Of a DNA stretch of 16,639 nt, positions 15,058 to 16,639 are shown in pieces. Position numbers and translations under genes: made by a program. Every line of letters begins with the position of its first letter. The first letter of the stretch is position 1. The DNA lies in assembly GCA_018715065.1 (NCBI GenBank), contig DVMJ01000106.1, forward strand, positions 1 through 16,639. The letters run 5' to 3'. The notes under the pieces are model-generated. The model ran no database searches, was not told where the DNA came from, and was given only the letters and a program-made list of their open reading frames with translations. The stretch comes from Fimiplasma intestinipullorum (GTDB taxonomy: Bacteria > Bacillota_I > Bacilli_A > Erysipelotrichales > Coprobacillaceae).

Positions 15058-16341
15058 GTGGTCAAAATAGCAGTCAAAATTGATAAAGTACGTTTTTTCA
15101 GGTGTGGCTATGCTGCACCAAAGAATTCTAATTTTAGAGGGGTCATGACAAGCGAGGTTTTTTCTGACTATGCGAATTATACAGGTCGTGAAGAAGCAAA
15201 AGAGCCAGAAAAAACACTGGAAGAGAATGAAAATACCGGATATCTTAATTATACTGCCAGTCATCATACAGGCTATACGCGTTCGTCAATGGGGATCCTG
15301 GACACACACGAAAAGCTGATGCTTTTCAAAAAAGAAATTGCAGAGTGTTTTAAGAACACAGGCGACCTCGCATGGGAGAATGTACTCTCACTGGAAAGTT
15401 TCGATGAAGCGGAAAAATATGGTTTATCAACCAATGAGGATTGGGAAGCGGCGCTATCTAAGGCGCTTCCTAAATTCTTTAAATATGCAGGCTATGATCC
15501 AAATAACATGGTCTGGTGGTGGGATTATCACACCAATAAATTTCACCCGCATGTGCATATTATCTGGATGGAGAAAGAGAAGACACGTGAAAGAGGTAAA
15601 TTATCAAAAAACGAACTGGCAGCTTTAAAGCGATTTACTGCATTAGAACTCGAAGCAAGAAAAAAGCTGGTCAATCAAATTGATTCGGATTATAAGATGT
15701 TTTTTGAAAATAAGGATCTCAAATTCAAAGAAATCATCGTTAATGTGGATCGCTATCTCGCAAACAATACGAATCATGATCTTGATTCCTTATTTAAAAT
15801 TTTGCCTAAGACCGGTCGATTGCAGATGAACTCTTATCACATGGCAGATTTCAAACCATTAATCAAAGAAATCATTCACGATATCATTCAGAATGATGAC
15901 AAAATATTCACTTCATATCAGCAGTGGATGGAAGATATTGATCTGCTTCGCAACAATATGAACAGTATCCAAAATTCAGATATAGACTCATTTAAAGCTA
16001 ATGAGATTGAGCGATTGTATACTCGCATTGGCAATCGTATTCTGAAGTATTACAAAGAAGAATATCGAAGTAAACCTGAAAATATCAACACAGAAGCAGT
16101 GGTTTTTGAGAAGAACGATAGCGCAAACAAAAACGACCTAATACAAGGAGAAAAAAACAGCAGGAAGTCAAATAATCGGGAAAAAGCAATTAAAAAGCAT
16201 CGGCGTCATTACAATCAGCGGTCTATTATAAAAAGAGTGAGCCATGATGTCGTTTCAATGATCGAACAGGCTGATTCTGAAATGCTGGAGCGATTTCGCG
16301 AATTTCTGATAGAAAATGGATATTATGATATTCAGATCTAA
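15058..16341 (+). CDS. mobL: MobL family relaxase
   Basis: 427 residues counted from GTG 15058. It should nick oriT, stay bound to the 5' end and lead the strand through the channel. The metal-binding HUH-type motif is HPHVHIIW with H163, H165 and H167. An N-terminal segment YANYTGREEA (Y38, Y41, R44) resembles the tyrosine and arginine motif of MobL proteins. The C-terminal half is helical, ending with a basic stretch (KKHRRHYNQRS). The start is odd. GTG 15058 lies within the ribosome site (AAAGGATGTG, 15051-15060) and cannot use it normally. The codon at the correct distance is ATA 15067, where topB and two other genes of this element have ATG. ATG 15145 would remove the conserved first strand. 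The longest canonical frame is given; ATA 15067 may be the true start. Confidence 0.85.
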   Translation: MVKIAVKIDKVRFFRCGYAAPKNSNFRGVMTSEVFSDYANYTGREEAKEPEKTLEENENTGYLNYTASHHTGYTRSSMGILDTHEKLMLFKKEIAECFKNTGDLAWENVLSLESFDEAEKYGLSTNEDWEAALSKALPKFFKYAGYDPNNMVWWWDYHTNKFHPHVHIIWMEKEKTRERGKLSKNELAALKRFTALELEARKKLVNQIDSDYKMFFENKDLKFKEIIVNVDRYLANNTNHDLDSLFKILPKTGRLQMNSYHMADFKPLIKEIIHDIIQNDDKIFTSYQQWMEDIDLLRNNMNSIQNSDIDSFKANEIERLYTRIGNRILKYYKEEYRSKPENINTEAVVFEKNDSANKNDLIQGEKNSRKSNNREKAIKKHRRHYNQRSIIKRVSHDVVSMIEQADSEMLERFREFLIENGYYDIQI

Positions 16342-16361
16342 ATGGAGAGGGATGTGATCAT

Positions 16362-16639
16362 ATGCCTTTTGGTATTGATATTGAAGATATTGAATTAGAG
16401 AATGGCTATCTATGGTTCAATTACACGATCTGCAGTGATGAGAAGCCAGTCATCAAGAGCAGATATTGTTGTAACACTGATGTTAGTCATCCTAAGATGA
16501 TAGTTAGAGAAATAGAACATGCAAGCATTGAGATCCTAAAAAATATTGATGCAGAGCTGGAAAAACCTTTTTGGAAAGAGACATCGGGCAGGATGCAGGA
16601 ATGTATTGAGGGTATCATTCAGTCAGAATCAAATATGTA
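16362..16639 (+). CDS. Unrecognised protein after mobL (3'-partial)
   Basis: First 92 codons of a frame that runs off the window. ATG 16362 is preceded by GAGAGGGATGTGATC (16345-16359), which complements the 16S rRNA tail closely and resembles the sites of topB and the 50-aa gene. It lies 20 nt after mobL, probably in the same transcript. The visible part is soluble and acidic with a CC pair (about residues 36-37) and a helical region after residue 45. I recognise no family. Confidence 0.6.
   Translation, partial: MPFGIDIEDIELENGYLWFNYTICSDEKPVIKSRYCCNTDVSHPKMIVREIEHASIEILKNIDAELEKPFWKETSGRMQECIEGIIQSESNM

Overview
The window is part of a conjugative (ICE-type) element from a low-to-moderate GC Bacillota, probably a gut anaerobe of the Erysipelotrichia or Clostridia. 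The evidence is the set of gene families (MobL relaxase, PrgI, TrsD/TrsE-like proteins, a TopB with the Firmicute DAGREGE toprim motif, YodL/DUF3849 and DUF3848 proteins), strong AAGGAG-type ribosome sites, and a sortase-anchored multi-repeat adhesin. All recognised genes are on the + strand. The lineage is an inference: no rRNA or core housekeeping gene is present.

Layout. 1-2688: 3' part of a large cell-wall adhesin with at least eight CnaB/SpaA-like repeats and a C-terminal sortase signal. 2689-2846: terminator and a 48-bp perfect palindrome. 2847-7366: topB, a small membrane protein, a likely VirB2-type pilin, and a VirB6/TrbL-like channel protein. 7413-12357: a tightly overlapping run of a 50-aa acidic protein, ArdC antirestriction protein, PrgI, a TrsD-like protein, VirB4 ATPase, and a membrane-anchored NlpC/P60 hydrolase. 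12392-13808: an AT-rich accessory stretch with an unrecognised 252-aa gene and a DinJ/YafQ toxin-antitoxin pair that has its own promoter and operator dyad. 13875-16639: a YodL/DUF3849-type protein, a DUF3848 protein, the MobL relaxase, and an unrecognised gene cut by the window end.

How it fits together. TopB, the pilin, VirB6, PrgI, TrsD, VirB4 and the NlpC/P60 protein are most parts of a Gram-positive type IV secretion machine. MobL would nick and lead the DNA strand, ArdC would protect incoming DNA from restriction, the toxin-antitoxin pair would stabilise the element, and the adhesin may promote contact with host or partner cells. The coupling ATPase (VirD4), integrase and excisionase are not in the window, and I could not identify oriT.

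The most notable unexplained signal is an 18-bp palindrome, TGTAGCAANNTTGCTACA. It occurs four times (2802, 4940, 7375, 13845), always in a short intergenic gap 11-27 nt before a start codon at the head of a gene block. At least two of these gaps are too short to hold a promoter. This looks like an element-wide regulatory site acting as DNA operator or RNA hairpin. A second oddity is the relaxase, whose ribosome site points to an ATA codon rather than to a normal start.
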